IMG/VR virus record: IMGVR_UViG_3300025697_000030
Coordinates: 1 to 54,014 of that record
Length of the DNA: 54,014 nt
Source of the DNA: a virus
Reading direction: 5' to 3' (one strand)
Within the stretch, counting starts at the first letter, position 1. The number at the start of each line of letters is the position of its first letter. Below are positions 40,660 through 49,812 of the stretch, in pieces. The notes beneath the pieces were generated by a model. The model was not told where the DNA came from, made no database searches, and saw only the letters and a list, made by a program, of their open reading frames with translations. A program made the translations under genes and the position numbers.

Positions 40660-41907
40660 ATGGCGAGAGTTGTCTTGGTTAATCCGGCTGTTATTCTTAA
40701 TAAGTGGGGGAGTTATGGCGGGGCAAACCGTCAAGAATCTTCTCTTAATCATGGACTTCTTTCTATAGCCACATTCCTTAATAAAAATGGGCATAAGTGT
40801 AGCATTTTAGATTTACGCGCATGTAGCGACATGGGGGATGCAATTGCCAAGCTTATGGGAATGGCCCCTGAAGTCGTTGGGGCAGGGGCGATGAGTGTTG
40901 ACTTCGGGATGGCTCTTGAAGTGCTTCAGAGGGCAAAGGAAGAGCTTCCTTGGCATCCTGTGACCATAGTTGGAGGGGTCCATGCCTCTATTTCTCCTGA
41001 AGAAGGAGATAAGCCTTATGTAGACTATGTGATTGAGGGTGAAGGAGAGTTAATCCTTTTAGACATGCTTGACACCAACTTTGAGAAATATAAGGACAAG
41101 AAAATTTTCAGGGGAGAGAGACCCAATCTTAATGAACTTCCATTTATAGATAGGTCATTAGTTGATTATAAAGAGTTAAATACCCCTTATTGGAAAGGAA
41201 GGTCCCCTTATGTTACGATGATGGCGGGAAGGGGATGCCCATTCAAGTGTGCTTTCTGTCAACCCGTTCCAAAGTTGGTTTTTGGGAGGACAAGGCAAAG
41301 GGACGTTTCTAACATAATACAGGAAATGAGAGAGTGCAAAGATAAATATAACGCTGCTTATTTTGACTTTATAGATGATACGTTTACAATTAATATAAAT
41401 TGGGTACATGAATTTTGTGAACAATATAAGGCTTCCAAAATTGGAGTTCCCTTTGTTACCGCTATTAGAGCAGACATTATAGTTAAAAATGAGCAAATGA
41501 TTAGGGAATTGAGGCGAGCCGGATGTGATACGGTTAGTGTCGGATTTGAAAGTGGGAGCAATAGAATATTAAGGTTGCTCAATAAGGGAACGACGAGAGA
41601 GATGAATCTTGAGGCAGTGTATATTCTTAGAAAGCATACATTTAAAATTGTAGCCAATATTATGTATGGAGCGCCTACAGAAACGCCACAGGAGGCAAGA
41701 GAGACAACCTCAATGGTGAAAGCTATTAATCCCGACGTTTATAGTCCTGCATGGTTTACTCCGTATCCTGGCTGTGCCTTGTATGATACATATGGGCATT
41801 TATTGTTTTCTAAAGACTATAAAGACCTTCACAGGTATCGTACGAAACCAAAGATCAGGGGCGTAGATTACGAGGCTATCTCAAAAGAAATGTACGTTGA
41901 AGGATAA
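40660..41907 (+). CDS. B12-binding-like radical SAM enzyme
   Basis: The N-terminal 130 residues form a Rossmann-like cobalamin-binding-type domain (VVLVNPAV, VGAGAMSVDFGMAL, VTIVGGVHASISPEE). The radical SAM cluster motif CPFKCAFCQP (CxxxCxxC) is near residue 190 and binds the 4Fe-4S cluster and AdoMet. FESGSNRILRLLNKG is the usual later motif. Such enzymes methylate unreactive carbons or rearrange sugars and lipids. In this island it may alter a sugar or glycan; the substrate cannot be told from the sequence. Confidence 0.85.
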   Translation: MARVVLVNPAVILNKWGSYGGANRQESSLNHGLLSIATFLNKNGHKCSILDLRACSDMGDAIAKLMGMAPEVVGAGAMSVDFGMALEVLQRAKEELPWHPVTIVGGVHASISPEEGDKPYVDYVIEGEGELILLDMLDTNFEKYKDKKIFRGERPNLNELPFIDRSLVDYKELNTPYWKGRSPYVTMMAGRGCPFKCAFCQPVPKLVFGRTRQRDVSNIIQEMRECKDKYNAAYFDFIDDTFTININWVHEFCEQYKASKIGVPFVTAIRADIIVKNEQMIRELRRAGCDTVSVGFESGSNRILRLLNKGTTREMNLEAVYILRKHTFKIVANIMYGAPTETPQEARETTSMVKAINPDVYSPAWFTPYPGCALYDTYGHLLFSKDYKDLHRYRTKPKIRGVDYEAISKEMYVEG

Positions 41908-41913
41908 TGGATT

Positions 41914-42582
41914 ATGATAAATCTTAGCACTGAAGATTTCTATTTTAAATACCTTAGAGAGTGTTGTGGTTTGAATCCAGATTGGAATGTTTTAGATGTT
42001 GGATGTGGAGAGGGGAGAATGGTTGGTCCTTTTATTGATTTTTTAAAAGGACGTTATTGTGGATTTGATGTTATTCCTTCTAAGATAAATGAATGTAAAG
42101 ATAAGGTTAAGAATAATCCTAATTTTGATTTTAAGCATGTTGATGTAAAGAGCGACAGGTATAACTTAGGTGGAAAACTATCCTCTAATACTTTTGTTTT
42201 TCCATATGAAGATAACACATTTGATCTTGTTTTTCTTATGTCTGTTTTTACTCACATGGAAAGGGATGGGATACTAAACTATCTTTTTCAGATAAATAGA
42301 GTATTGAAAAACAATGGGATTTGTTTAGCTACATTCTTTATAATAGACAGAGTTTCTTTGGGCTTTATGAATATGGGGTTTTCTTTTTATGTATTTAAAG
42401 GAGGAGATCAAGGGATTTACTATTTAGACGGCAAGAAGGCTATTGCTTATGGCGAAGGGGTAATAAGAGAAGCCTATTATCGGAAAGGATTTATTGTTAA
42501 AGAGCCCTTTATTCAGGGGGGGTGGAGGATTGGGTCTCAGGGAGTTTGTTTTCAAGATTGTATTGTTGCCAGTAAAGATTAA
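41914..42582 (+). CDS. class I SAM-dependent methyltransferase
   Basis: AdoMet-binding motif I is VLDVGCGEGRMVG near residue 24; FCGFDVIP-type acidic strand (here YCGFDVIP) follows, and FDLVFLMSVFTHME is motif IV/post-motif. The sequence resembles small-molecule and sugar O-methyltransferases rather than DNA enzymes. As last gene of the glycan island it may cap or modify a sugar. Confidence 0.85.
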   Translation: MINLSTEDFYFKYLRECCGLNPDWNVLDVGCGEGRMVGPFIDFLKGRYCGFDVIPSKINECKDKVKNNPNFDFKHVDVKSDRYNLGGKLSSNTFVFPYEDNTFDLVFLMSVFTHMERDGILNYLFQINRVLKNNGICLATFFIIDRVSLGFMNMGFSFYVFKGGDQGIYYLDGKKAIAYGEGVIREAYYRKGFIVKEPFIQGGWRIGSQGVCFQDCIVASKD

Positions 42583-42666
42583 GGGGCATACATGAAATAG
42601 CAAAAATCTTTATTGAATTTTGTGTAACGTAGAAGTGAAACTAGAAACAGAGTATGAAAGGGAAGA

Positions 42667-43404
42667 ATGATGAGTGGTGGAGTTTTAATCCAAAGTTCGG
42701 GCGTAAGCTTAACAACATTGAAAGACGGGAAAATGATCGAATTTGATAGTGCGAGTGTGGCAAGGGTAACTCCCGAACAGGCCGATGAATTACTTAATAG
42801 AGAGGCGATAGGAGGTGAAAAACTTTATTTCCTTGCAGGAGGAAAAACTGCCAGCGGAGTTACCGATAAGACGCCTGGGAGTTTTAATCGTTTAGTGGAA
42901 GAAATTCGTAAGCTGACCCGTGATGGTCGTATTACCGAGCTTACAAGGTTTTTAAGGGATGCACTGAGTAAGTCTGAAAGTTTATTGCAAGATTTTCAGC
43001 AAAAAAATATTGATACGAGCACTCTTCAGGAAACGGCGAAAGCTCTTGGGAAGAGGGTTGTAGATGATGAAAAGATGTCTGAGTCTAGCCAGAGGTTATT
43101 AGATAGTGTTAATGAGAATATTGTTAAAGGAACACAATCTGAAGGCCTTGCCAGAAAGGATGCCGCAAGGGATGGTACCTTAGAAGAAATAAGTGGAAAA
43201 TTTGAGATAAAAGATAAGAATACGGGGCAATCTCGCGTCATTGATTTAAGCGAGGCTAACGACGATAATCTAACGGTAGATGGAGTCAAGAAAGGGGTTG
43301 ATTCTTTAGCCCTTGAACGTGAGAAGATAAGAGATAAGGTGCGTCAAAAGAGGATTAAGAAAGTTTCTTTAAAGAAAAAAGTTATGGGACTAGATAGGGG
43401 TTAG
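42667..43404 (+). CDS. hypothetical structural-region protein (245 aa)
   Basis: It starts at the double ATG behind AAAGGGAAG. The N-terminal strands (GVLIQSSGVSLTTLKDGK) may form a small beta domain; the remainder is helical, with a basic end (RQKRIKKVSLKKKV). Placed between glycan island and neck genes, followed by a strong hairpin, it is probably the last gene of a transcription unit. Function unknown. Confidence 0.5.
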   Translation: MMSGGVLIQSSGVSLTTLKDGKMIEFDSASVARVTPEQADELLNREAIGGEKLYFLAGGKTASGVTDKTPGSFNRLVEEIRKLTRDGRITELTRFLRDALSKSESLLQDFQQKNIDTSTLQETAKALGKRVVDDEKMSESSQRLLDSVNENIVKGTQSEGLARKDAARDGTLEEISGKFEIKDKNTGQSRVIDLSEANDDNLTVDGVKKGVDSLALEREKIRDKVRQKRIKKVSLKKKVMGLDRG

Positions 43405-43417
43405 AATTTTTAAAAAT

Positions 43418-43485
43418 GGGGCAAGGCCTTATAGAAAGGTTGAGATACTGCGGTCCCGACAGTATCTCTCCCTTGCCCCTTTCTT
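43418..43485 (+). terminator. three-way-junction hairpin, probable terminator or structured RNA
   Basis: An outer perfect 9-bp stem GGGGCAAGG (43418-43426) / CCTTGCCCC (43471-43479) encloses a small hairpin CCTT-ATAGA-AAGG (43427-43439) and a perfect 9-bp hairpin GAGATACTG (43442-43450) / CAGTATCTC (43460-43468). The bases TTTCTT follow directly. The position between genes and the T-rich end suit an intrinsic terminator, but the extra inner arms make a true three-way junction that a plain terminator does not need. Confidence 0.7.
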
Positions 43486-43497
43486 AGGAGGTATGAT

Positions 43498-43686
43498 ATG
43501 GCAGGAAAAAGAGAAGGAAAGCACGATGTTATGGCCGTCCCAAGGGATGTCAATAAAGTCCCCCATGCAGTTCTTGTGTTAGCTAAGGTTGATGCAAGCG
43601 GGAACGTTACAGGGTATTATTATCCCGAGCTTACAAACGAGGATGAGACAACGGGGACTGCAAGAATTAGGGTAGATACTGCGTAA
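43498..43686 (+). CDS. small hypothetical protein (62 aa)
   Basis: The start has the shared GGAGGTATGATATG region (43487-43500). A basic start is followed by two strands (HAVLVLAKVDASGNVTGYYY) and a Thr-rich end. This strong signal suggests high expression, possibly a small neck or decoration protein. No family recognised. Confidence 0.5.
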   Translation: MAGKREGKHDVMAVPRDVNKVPHAVLVLAKVDASGNVTGYYYPELTNEDETTGTARIRVDTA

Positions 43687-43701
43687 CACAGGGGAATATA
43701 G

Positions 43702-44730
43702 ATGTTAAGATTCCAAAGAGGTAGAACAGCAAAACTGTATTCGACCTGGAAAGTAAACGGTATAATGGTTGACCCTACCAGCCCACAGGTCGCCATTTAT
43801 CATGGGGATGATGTAGTGATTGTTGCCACTACTCCTACTAAAATATCTGATGGATATTTCTTTTATGAGTTTAGTATTCCCTCTTCTTGGACTCTTGACT
43901 TATATAACGCCTTGTGGACAGGGACTCTTGATGGAATCTCTACGGCAGAAGAGGAAACATTTGAGGTTATTAAAGAGGATACTCTTACTGGATCAGATTT
44001 ACCAAGTGATACCTATTGCACATTAGGGGATGTCCAAGGTATTATGAAACAGGTAGATTTAACTGGCCTTGTAGATGTTGATACCTATATGACTGATTAT
44101 ATCTATCAAGCTGAAGAGGATGTAGATGAAGCAATAGAGAGAACATTAAAGCAGGTAACAGAGACTATTTATCTGGATGGAACTGGGCAAGATTATATTA
44201 TGTTACCGAGATGTCCCATAATTGGTGTTGCTGATTGCGTTATAAGGGTTGATAATTCTCAGAATTGGCTTACATTTAATAATATTGTATATATTAATTG
44301 TACAGATGTTGATGGGGTGGTTATAAGGGCTGCTTCTACGGATACTGAGGTAAAGGCTTCTGATTTATATGTGGATTGTAGCATTAGTTTATTAAGGATT
44401 CCTCAGAGTGATTTAGTGGTTGCAACTGGCGCATGGCCTATGATGCAATATAGTTTTATTGAGGGAAGGAATAATATAAAGATAACCTATACCTCCGGGT
44501 ATACATCTGGTAATTTTCCAAGGAGGATTAGAAGGCTTGCTTCTTTATTTGTTGTAAAAGAGTTCTTATTAAGGAAGGGAGACAGGGATAGCGGGGGACA
44601 AGTGAGTATGGGAGTGGATGGGATGTCAAGAAATTATGGAGCTTTACCATATGAAGGCCGATTAGCCTTCGTGGACGCAGAGATTCAGAAAATAGCGAGG
44701 TTTTATAGACGAATTGGAGTTTCAACATAA
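43702..44730 (+). CDS. neck / head-tail connector-like protein (342 aa)
   Basis: An N-terminal Ig-like beta domain (residues 1-90) is followed by DTYCTLGDVQGIMKQ and a helix-beta-helix pattern (YIYQAEEDVDEAIERTL, RIRRLASLFVVKEFLLRKG) like the gp6/gp15-type head-tail connectors that bind under the portal. Placement after capsid and before tail genes agrees. Its stop overlaps the start of the GC-rich block (TAATGG). Confidence 0.62.
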   Translation: MLRFQRGRTAKLYSTWKVNGIMVDPTSPQVAIYHGDDVVIVATTPTKISDGYFFYEFSIPSSWTLDLYNALWTGTLDGISTAEEETFEVIKEDTLTGSDLPSDTYCTLGDVQGIMKQVDLTGLVDVDTYMTDYIYQAEEDVDEAIERTLKQVTETIYLDGTGQDYIMLPRCPIIGVADCVIRVDNSQNWLTFNNIVYINCTDVDGVVIRAASTDTEVKASDLYVDCSISLLRIPQSDLVVATGAWPMMQYSFIEGRNNIKITYTSGYTSGNFPRRIRRLASLFVVKEFLLRKGDRDSGGQVSMGVDGMSRNYGALPYEGRLAFVDAEIQKIARFYRRIGVST

Positions 44731-45077
44731 TGGCGATAATACTGCGCACGCACATACCCGACTCCAGCGGCCTCGACGCCTGGTATGAGGACCCAGACAC
44801 GGGGAAGCTCTGCGACACGCCCGTGCATTTTCACGATGGCGTGTTTGACGAGGCGGGTGTTGATGCCGTGATTGCACAACGGGCGGCGACCAAGGCCCTT
44901 GAGGCCAAGTTGACCAAGGTGCGCGCTGCTGGGGATATGGTGCTCGGCAAGATCAGCGGTCTCATCGACGACGCGCTGGTCTATGTCCAGGCATATCCTG
45001 ACGTGACAGGCGATCAACTCAAGACGGCATTTGTCAATCAGCTTAAGACGTGGGCTGCAAACTGGAATGGAGACTAA
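44730..45077 (+). CDS. GC-rich accessory protein (115 aa)
   Basis: Base composition switches abruptly to GC-rich at its ATG. The protein is compact and helical after an initial beta part (ILRTHIPDSSGLDAWYEDPD), with a C-terminal helix pattern (VTGDQLKTAFVNQLKTWAANW). It may be a fibre chaperone or a foreign accessory gene. No family recognised. Confidence 0.55.
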   Translation: MAIILRTHIPDSSGLDAWYEDPDTGKLCDTPVHFHDGVFDEAGVDAVIAQRAATKALEAKLTKVRAAGDMVLGKISGLIDDALVYVQAYPDVTGDQLKTAFVNQLKTWAANWNGD

Positions 45078-45260
45078 ATGATGAAGACTTTGTGGTTTGT
45101 GATGGACACAGATGAGGTTAATTGCATCCGAGAAGGAAAACCCGTGGAGTTATGGACCCCCAGCGGCCACGAAACGATTGAATCGGCTTACATGGCGGCG
45201 AAGGATAACGACTTGGATGATTATCAAATCGTTAGGGTCGATTTCAAGGTGTGCGATTAA
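45078..45260 (+). CDS. small accessory protein (60 aa)
   Basis: It begins directly after the previous stop. LWFVMDTDEVNCIREGKP and a later AKDNDLDDYQIVRVDF suggest a small beta-alpha-beta fold. Its pattern (strand, D-T-D, then a helix and a final strand) resembles the next gene, so the two may be distant duplicates. Confidence 0.5.
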   Translation: MMKTLWFVMDTDEVNCIREGKPVELWTPSGHETIESAYMAAKDNDLDDYQIVRVDFKVCD

Positions 45261-45275
45261 CGAAAGGGGATAGAA

Positions 45276-45467
45276 ATGGCGCTCTCCTTTGAAAAGGACA
45301 TCGGCTTTTTTCTGTTAACTGATACAGATTTGATGAACTGGAACTACGAGGACTTTGATGTGTTTGCGACAATCGACGGAACTTGGTTCGCTACGATTGA
45401 GGAGGCGCGTGCCAAGAAACAGTCCCAGGAGCGGATTATCAAGGTTGTAGTGGAAGAAGTACTTTAA
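45276..45467 (+). CDS. small accessory protein (63 aa), possible paralogue of previous
   Basis: GAAAGGGGATAGAA precedes ATG. GFFLLTDTDLMNWNYEDF and a terminal ERIIKVVVEEVL follow the same order as in the previous protein. It overlaps the fibre-like gene by one base. Function unknown. Confidence 0.5.
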   Translation: MALSFEKDIGFFLLTDTDLMNWNYEDFDVFATIDGTWFATIEEARAKKQSQERIIKVVVEEVL

Positions 45468-46819
45468 TGGCAGTCGTAGTATTCGATAATGGCAACGCGA
45501 CGGATATCTGGTCCGACGTGCTAAACTGGGTCGGGGGCGCTCTGCCTCTGGCTGCTGACACCGCCGACATCGACGCCAACTGCACGCTCGACATGAACGA
45601 CATCATCGCTATTCTGGACGTGGGGGCGGGTCTAACCCTCACGATGCAGGCGGGGAATAACATCACGGGGATGACGGGCACTTGTCTGGGGACTGGCACA
45701 GTCTACATGGGTGCTGGGTGTCAGTTTCTTTGGGATGTCAATAGTAATACAGTAAGTCCGGGGAGTTTGACGATCACGGGGCGTGGCACGTCTGGAAGTA
45801 TTTGTCTCATTGATAATGTTCACGCGACGGGCGGTGTGGATCATAATCTATCTGGAACGAGCTATGACCTGGAGTGGACAGATTTGCATAGCGTCTACCG
45901 TCTATATCCTGTCGCCTCCATATTTCGTTTTGTAGACTGCGACATCGAGGGGAAGAGCCAGTATTTTAGATTTCGTGGCACATTTGATGTTCTTGTCATT
46001 AAGAACACGTATATTAGCGGATTTGCTATGGCTCTTGATGGTCCTTGGTACGCGCCCGGAGCGCGCCTCCAACTCGAAAACATAACATTTGGTGTAGATC
46101 GGGATGGGAATGTTCAAGCGAATACGATGGATTTCATTCCGCGAGCACAAATGGGCCTATGTTACATGCGAAATGTGCGGTTCACGGCGGCGACGCAAAT
46201 AAACACGACTGTGCTTGAGGACGAAGATCGCATTATCGTTGATAACTACGGTTTTGCTAACGATGTGGGGACACGGGGCATTTGGTATACGGATACGCTG
46301 TATTACACTCTTACGAGGTCCACAACCAATCCCTATGCGGGTGAAGCCTACTGTGCACTAGTCACGCCCAAGGCGGGGTGCGATGCAGAAGGTAAATATC
46401 CAGAACTTCATCTGTATATCCCCATCCAGACTGGCGACAACATCGAGGTCACCACCCACGGGCGGCGGAATGGTCTCTCTGATGACTGTGCAATCCTTGT
46501 AATCGACGAGGAAGAGGCATGGTTCACCAGTGCCAGCCATGCCCCGACACTCACCAACAATAATACGTATTATGAGTTCACGCAGACAGCCAGCGGCGCG
46601 GCAGGGACGGCAGAGAAGGGCGCAGTGCGGATCATCCTGCGTGTGTTGGAGGCTCCTGTAGGCGCGGATACCTTTCAGTGGGGCGGGGTGACGGTAACGT
46701 GCGGGGGAGTCGATTACGTTGTCTCGATGCAACAAGGTAGCGAGGGGATGCCGATAGCGGATGAACCAGCGGCAGGTGGCGGTATGTTGCAAGCTAATAA
46801 GAGGGGGAATAAGCAATAA
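45467..46819 (+). CDS. beta-rich tail fibre / adhesin-like protein (450 aa)
   Basis: The N-terminal DNGNATDIWSDVLNWVGGAL and the later Gly-Asn-Thr-rich turns (GLTLTMQAGNNITGMTG, then GTGTVYMGAGCQF) match the repeating short-strand pattern of right-handed beta-helix or autotransporter-like passenger proteins. A compact carbohydrate-binding-like domain may follow (residues 290-440). GC-rich codons set it apart from most of the genome. Likely a receptor-binding or fibre component acquired by transfer. Confidence 0.55.
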   Translation: MAVVVFDNGNATDIWSDVLNWVGGALPLAADTADIDANCTLDMNDIIAILDVGAGLTLTMQAGNNITGMTGTCLGTGTVYMGAGCQFLWDVNSNTVSPGSLTITGRGTSGSICLIDNVHATGGVDHNLSGTSYDLEWTDLHSVYRLYPVASIFRFVDCDIEGKSQYFRFRGTFDVLVIKNTYISGFAMALDGPWYAPGARLQLENITFGVDRDGNVQANTMDFIPRAQMGLCYMRNVRFTAATQINTTVLEDEDRIIVDNYGFANDVGTRGIWYTDTLYYTLTRSTTNPYAGEAYCALVTPKAGCDAEGKYPELHLYIPIQTGDNIEVTTHGRRNGLSDDCAILVIDEEEAWFTSASHAPTLTNNNTYYEFTQTASGAAGTAEKGAVRIILRVLEAPVGADTFQWGGVTVTCGGVDYVVSMQQGSEGMPIADEPAAGGGMLQANKRGNKQ

Positions 46820-49812
46820 TGCAAATAAAAGCAGGTACAGTAAGTAATATCATATATTTTAAGCTGGTTAATGTAACAACTGGTCAACCTGAAACTGGTG
46901 TGACTATTACAGATTTAGATCTTAGTTATGTACGTGACCAGGCTGCTGCTGTTAAAAGTGACGCAATAGCTCATGGGGCTGTGACTGATGCTTATTCGGC
47001 TAATGAGTGTATTGAGGTAGAGAATACTAATACTCCTGGTTTATATCGTGCAGATTTTCCTGATGCTGCTTTTGTTGCTGGCGTTGAACGAGTACAATTG
47101 TGTGTTATTGATGGGGCAAGTCAGACAATTGATCCTGCTTATATTGAGGTTGAGTTGTCTACGAATGATAATGATGATATTATTAATGCTATTTCTGGTA
47201 TTGGGACGGCTGGAGGGGCGGCATTAAATACTGATGTTGCCGATGATAATTATAATGGTGGTATTCCTGGCGTCACAAGTGGAACCACTAAGGTTGGCAC
47301 GGAGACAGGAACTTACACTAATACTTCTCACTTGGATGGCGCTTACCATATTATGACTCACGATACTCAGGTTGTGGATATCGTTTATCAGTTCCTTTGT
47401 GGTGGAGGTTCTAGCATTGTCGCGGTAGTTTGGACGGGTATTTTGAATCCGAATAAGGATACGCTTACTGTTTCGTTGTGGGATCATATAGCTCCTGGAT
47501 GGGAGGCGATTGCTGTTATTGATGGGCAAACTTCTACTACGAATAATGTAGTCAGGAATCTTATTCCTTATGCTAGACATATCGGGACATCGGCGGCAGA
47601 ACTTGGGAAGGTTTATATGCGGTTACAAAGTGCGGCTGCATATAATCATATCCTCAGAACCGATCAGGTATATGTTTCATATGGTATAACATCGCGGACA
47701 GTAGGCTATGCTGATGGTGCTGTGTGGGTTGATACAGTAAATGGCATAGCAGGGACAGAATCCTTTGTTAATGGTATAGCGGACAATCCTTCACTGACAT
47801 GGGCTGACGCACTTACTATTGCAGGGAATATAGGTTTAGAAAAGTTTCATATCTCTAATGGCTCAACTATTACACTCTCTGGTAACTCTGATAATTATAC
47901 CTTGGTTGGGTCAAATTGGACACTTGTTCTTAATGGTCAGTCATGTTCAGATATGTATGCTCAAGGTGCTACTGACATAACAGGAACTTGTACGGGAGCA
48001 AATCCACCAGATTTCTTTGATTGTATGTTTGGAAATGCAACATTACCGCCATGCTATATGACTTATTGTGGATTTAAGAATACAATTACGATGGGATCGG
48101 CTGGAGATTTTAGTTTCGATCACTGTCATTCAATGGTAGCTGGTGTTAATACACCAAGTCTTGATTTTGGGGCTGGTTTAAATGCCAGCAATGTTAATCT
48201 TAGAATGTATAGTGGTGGGATTGAAGTAGAAAATATGGGTGCCGGAGTTGGCTCTTATAATATGAGTATTGAAGGCCATGGGCAGATAATTATAAATGCT
48301 AATTGTTCAGCTACATCCCTTATAGCCGTCCGTGGTCATTTTCGGATTACCGATAATGCCGCTGGAGCAGTTAGTTTATCTGAAGACGCTAGATATGATA
48401 CTACCCAGATTCAAACCGCTTCAAATGCTGCTTTGGTTGCAAACAATCTTGACCATTTATGTTTGACCGCGACAGGTGGAACGGATATGACGGCGGAATT
48501 GGCTGACAACACGATCTTTAGCCGTATTATATCACAGGGAGATACTAGCGCCTTTATTCCTGCAACTCACGGGCTTTTACCCATTCGTGTCCAAGGTGAT
48601 GCGGCGTGGATTACGGCTGTTGGATTTGCGGTAGCTGGAGATTTGATGGGATTAGTAGATGATGCTATAACAGCCGTCAAATATGATGAGACTACGGCCT
48701 TTCCTGTTAGGTCTGATGATGCAGGGGTTACACAAATAGCTCGCGTAGGAGCGGATGGAGATACATTAGAAACATTGTCCGATCAGATTGATAATACGCC
48801 CGCGAATGTAGCCGCTGTAATATTGGCTACTCCTGCGCAGTTATTGGTTACAGACGCAAGTGGGCATGTTACAGCCGAGAATATGCGTGGGACCGATAAT
48901 GCGGCATTAGCGGCTACCGCTCTGTCTACAGCACAATGGACAAACGCTAGAGCTGGATACCTTGATAATATTTCTATTGGCGCAGTAGCCTTGGCTGTTA
49001 CCGCTTTAAGTACCGCTACGTGGACAGCGGCAAAGGCCGGGTTTATTGACATTGATATTTCCTCGCGCGCACCCTTAGCTACCGCCCTTACGGATGTTAC
49101 GTGGACAGATGCTAGGGCTGGCTACCTTGACAATATTTCTGCTGGGGCCGTAGCATTAGACGCTACCGCCCTTAGCAATGTTATATGGACTAATGCTAAG
49201 GCGGGATACCTTGATGTTATTATCTCTTCAAGAAGTTCTCATAATGCTGGTGATGTAGCCGCTTTAATCCTTGATACTCCTGCAAACCTTCTTGTAACGG
49301 ACGCTTCTGGTCACGTTATTTCCTCAAATATGAGGGGAACTGACAATGCTGCCTTAGCTATTACAGCATTATCTACTGCGCAATGGACTAATGCCAGGGC
49401 TGGGTATCTTGATAATATAAATATTGTTGGAACGATAGCCTCGGATACTGATGTTGCTAATGCCCATGCAGTAACCGATGGGTTAATAGATGGTTTACAT
49501 GATTTTAATCCTGTAACTCAGCAAGTTATTGTTGCCACTAATAATGATAAACTGGGATACAGTTTGGCTGCTGGTCATGGATTGGCTACCGCTGTTTCAT
49601 TGGCTGCTGTAGCCGCTAATGTTATATTCATAAAGAACATTGCCGAGGCTGATGAGAAGATTGAAACGGGAGTATCTGGATATTACGAGGTTGTTACATA
49701 TGTAAAAGATACTACAACAGAACTTAAGAGAAAAGGTCTTTATAATCAAAGTGGTAGTCCGATAGGGAACGTAACTGATACCGTATTTATGAGATTAGAG
49801 AGTGCTCCATAA
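46819..49812 (+). CDS. large tail fibre / host-interaction protein (997 aa)
   Basis: The N-terminal 120 residues (IIYFKLVNVTTGQPETGVTI, then NTPGLYRADFPDAAF and QTIDPAYIEVEL) are the Ig-like opening frequent in phage fibre-type proteins. The middle is beta-rich with Gly/Ser/Asn turns. The C-terminal 300 residues hold repeats of 'ATALS-x-x-x-WT-x-AKAGYLD' type, at least four copies, and a last compact domain. Its base use returns to AT-rich, unlike the gene before. Probable structural fibre or receptor-binding protein. Confidence 0.65.
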   Translation: MQIKAGTVSNIIYFKLVNVTTGQPETGVTITDLDLSYVRDQAAAVKSDAIAHGAVTDAYSANECIEVENTNTPGLYRADFPDAAFVAGVERVQLCVIDGASQTIDPAYIEVELSTNDNDDIINAISGIGTAGGAALNTDVADDNYNGGIPGVTSGTTKVGTETGTYTNTSHLDGAYHIMTHDTQVVDIVYQFLCGGGSSIVAVVWTGILNPNKDTLTVSLWDHIAPGWEAIAVIDGQTSTTNNVVRNLIPYARHIGTSAAELGKVYMRLQSAAAYNHILRTDQVYVSYGITSRTVGYADGAVWVDTVNGIAGTESFVNGIADNPSLTWADALTIAGNIGLEKFHISNGSTITLSGNSDNYTLVGSNWTLVLNGQSCSDMYAQGATDITGTCTGANPPDFFDCMFGNATLPPCYMTYCGFKNTITMGSAGDFSFDHCHSMVAGVNTPSLDFGAGLNASNVNLRMYSGGIEVENMGAGVGSYNMSIEGHGQIIINANCSATSLIAVRGHFRITDNAAGAVSLSEDARYDTTQIQTASNAALVANNLDHLCLTATGGTDMTAELADNTIFSRIISQGDTSAFIPATHGLLPIRVQGDAAWITAVGFAVAGDLMGLVDDAITAVKYDETTAFPVRSDDAGVTQIARVGADGDTLETLSDQIDNTPANVAAVILATPAQLLVTDASGHVTAENMRGTDNAALAATALSTAQWTNARAGYLDNISIGAVALAVTALSTATWTAAKAGFIDIDISSRAPLATALTDVTWTDARAGYLDNISAGAVALDATALSNVIWTNAKAGYLDVIISSRSSHNAGDVAALILDTPANLLVTDASGHVISSNMRGTDNAALAITALSTAQWTNARAGYLDNINIVGTIASDTDVANAHAVTDGLIDGLHDFNPVTQQVIVATNNDKLGYSLAAGHGLATAVSLAAVAANVIFIKNIAEADEKIETGVSGYYEVVTYVKDTTTELKRKGLYNQSGSPIGNVTDTVFMRLESAP

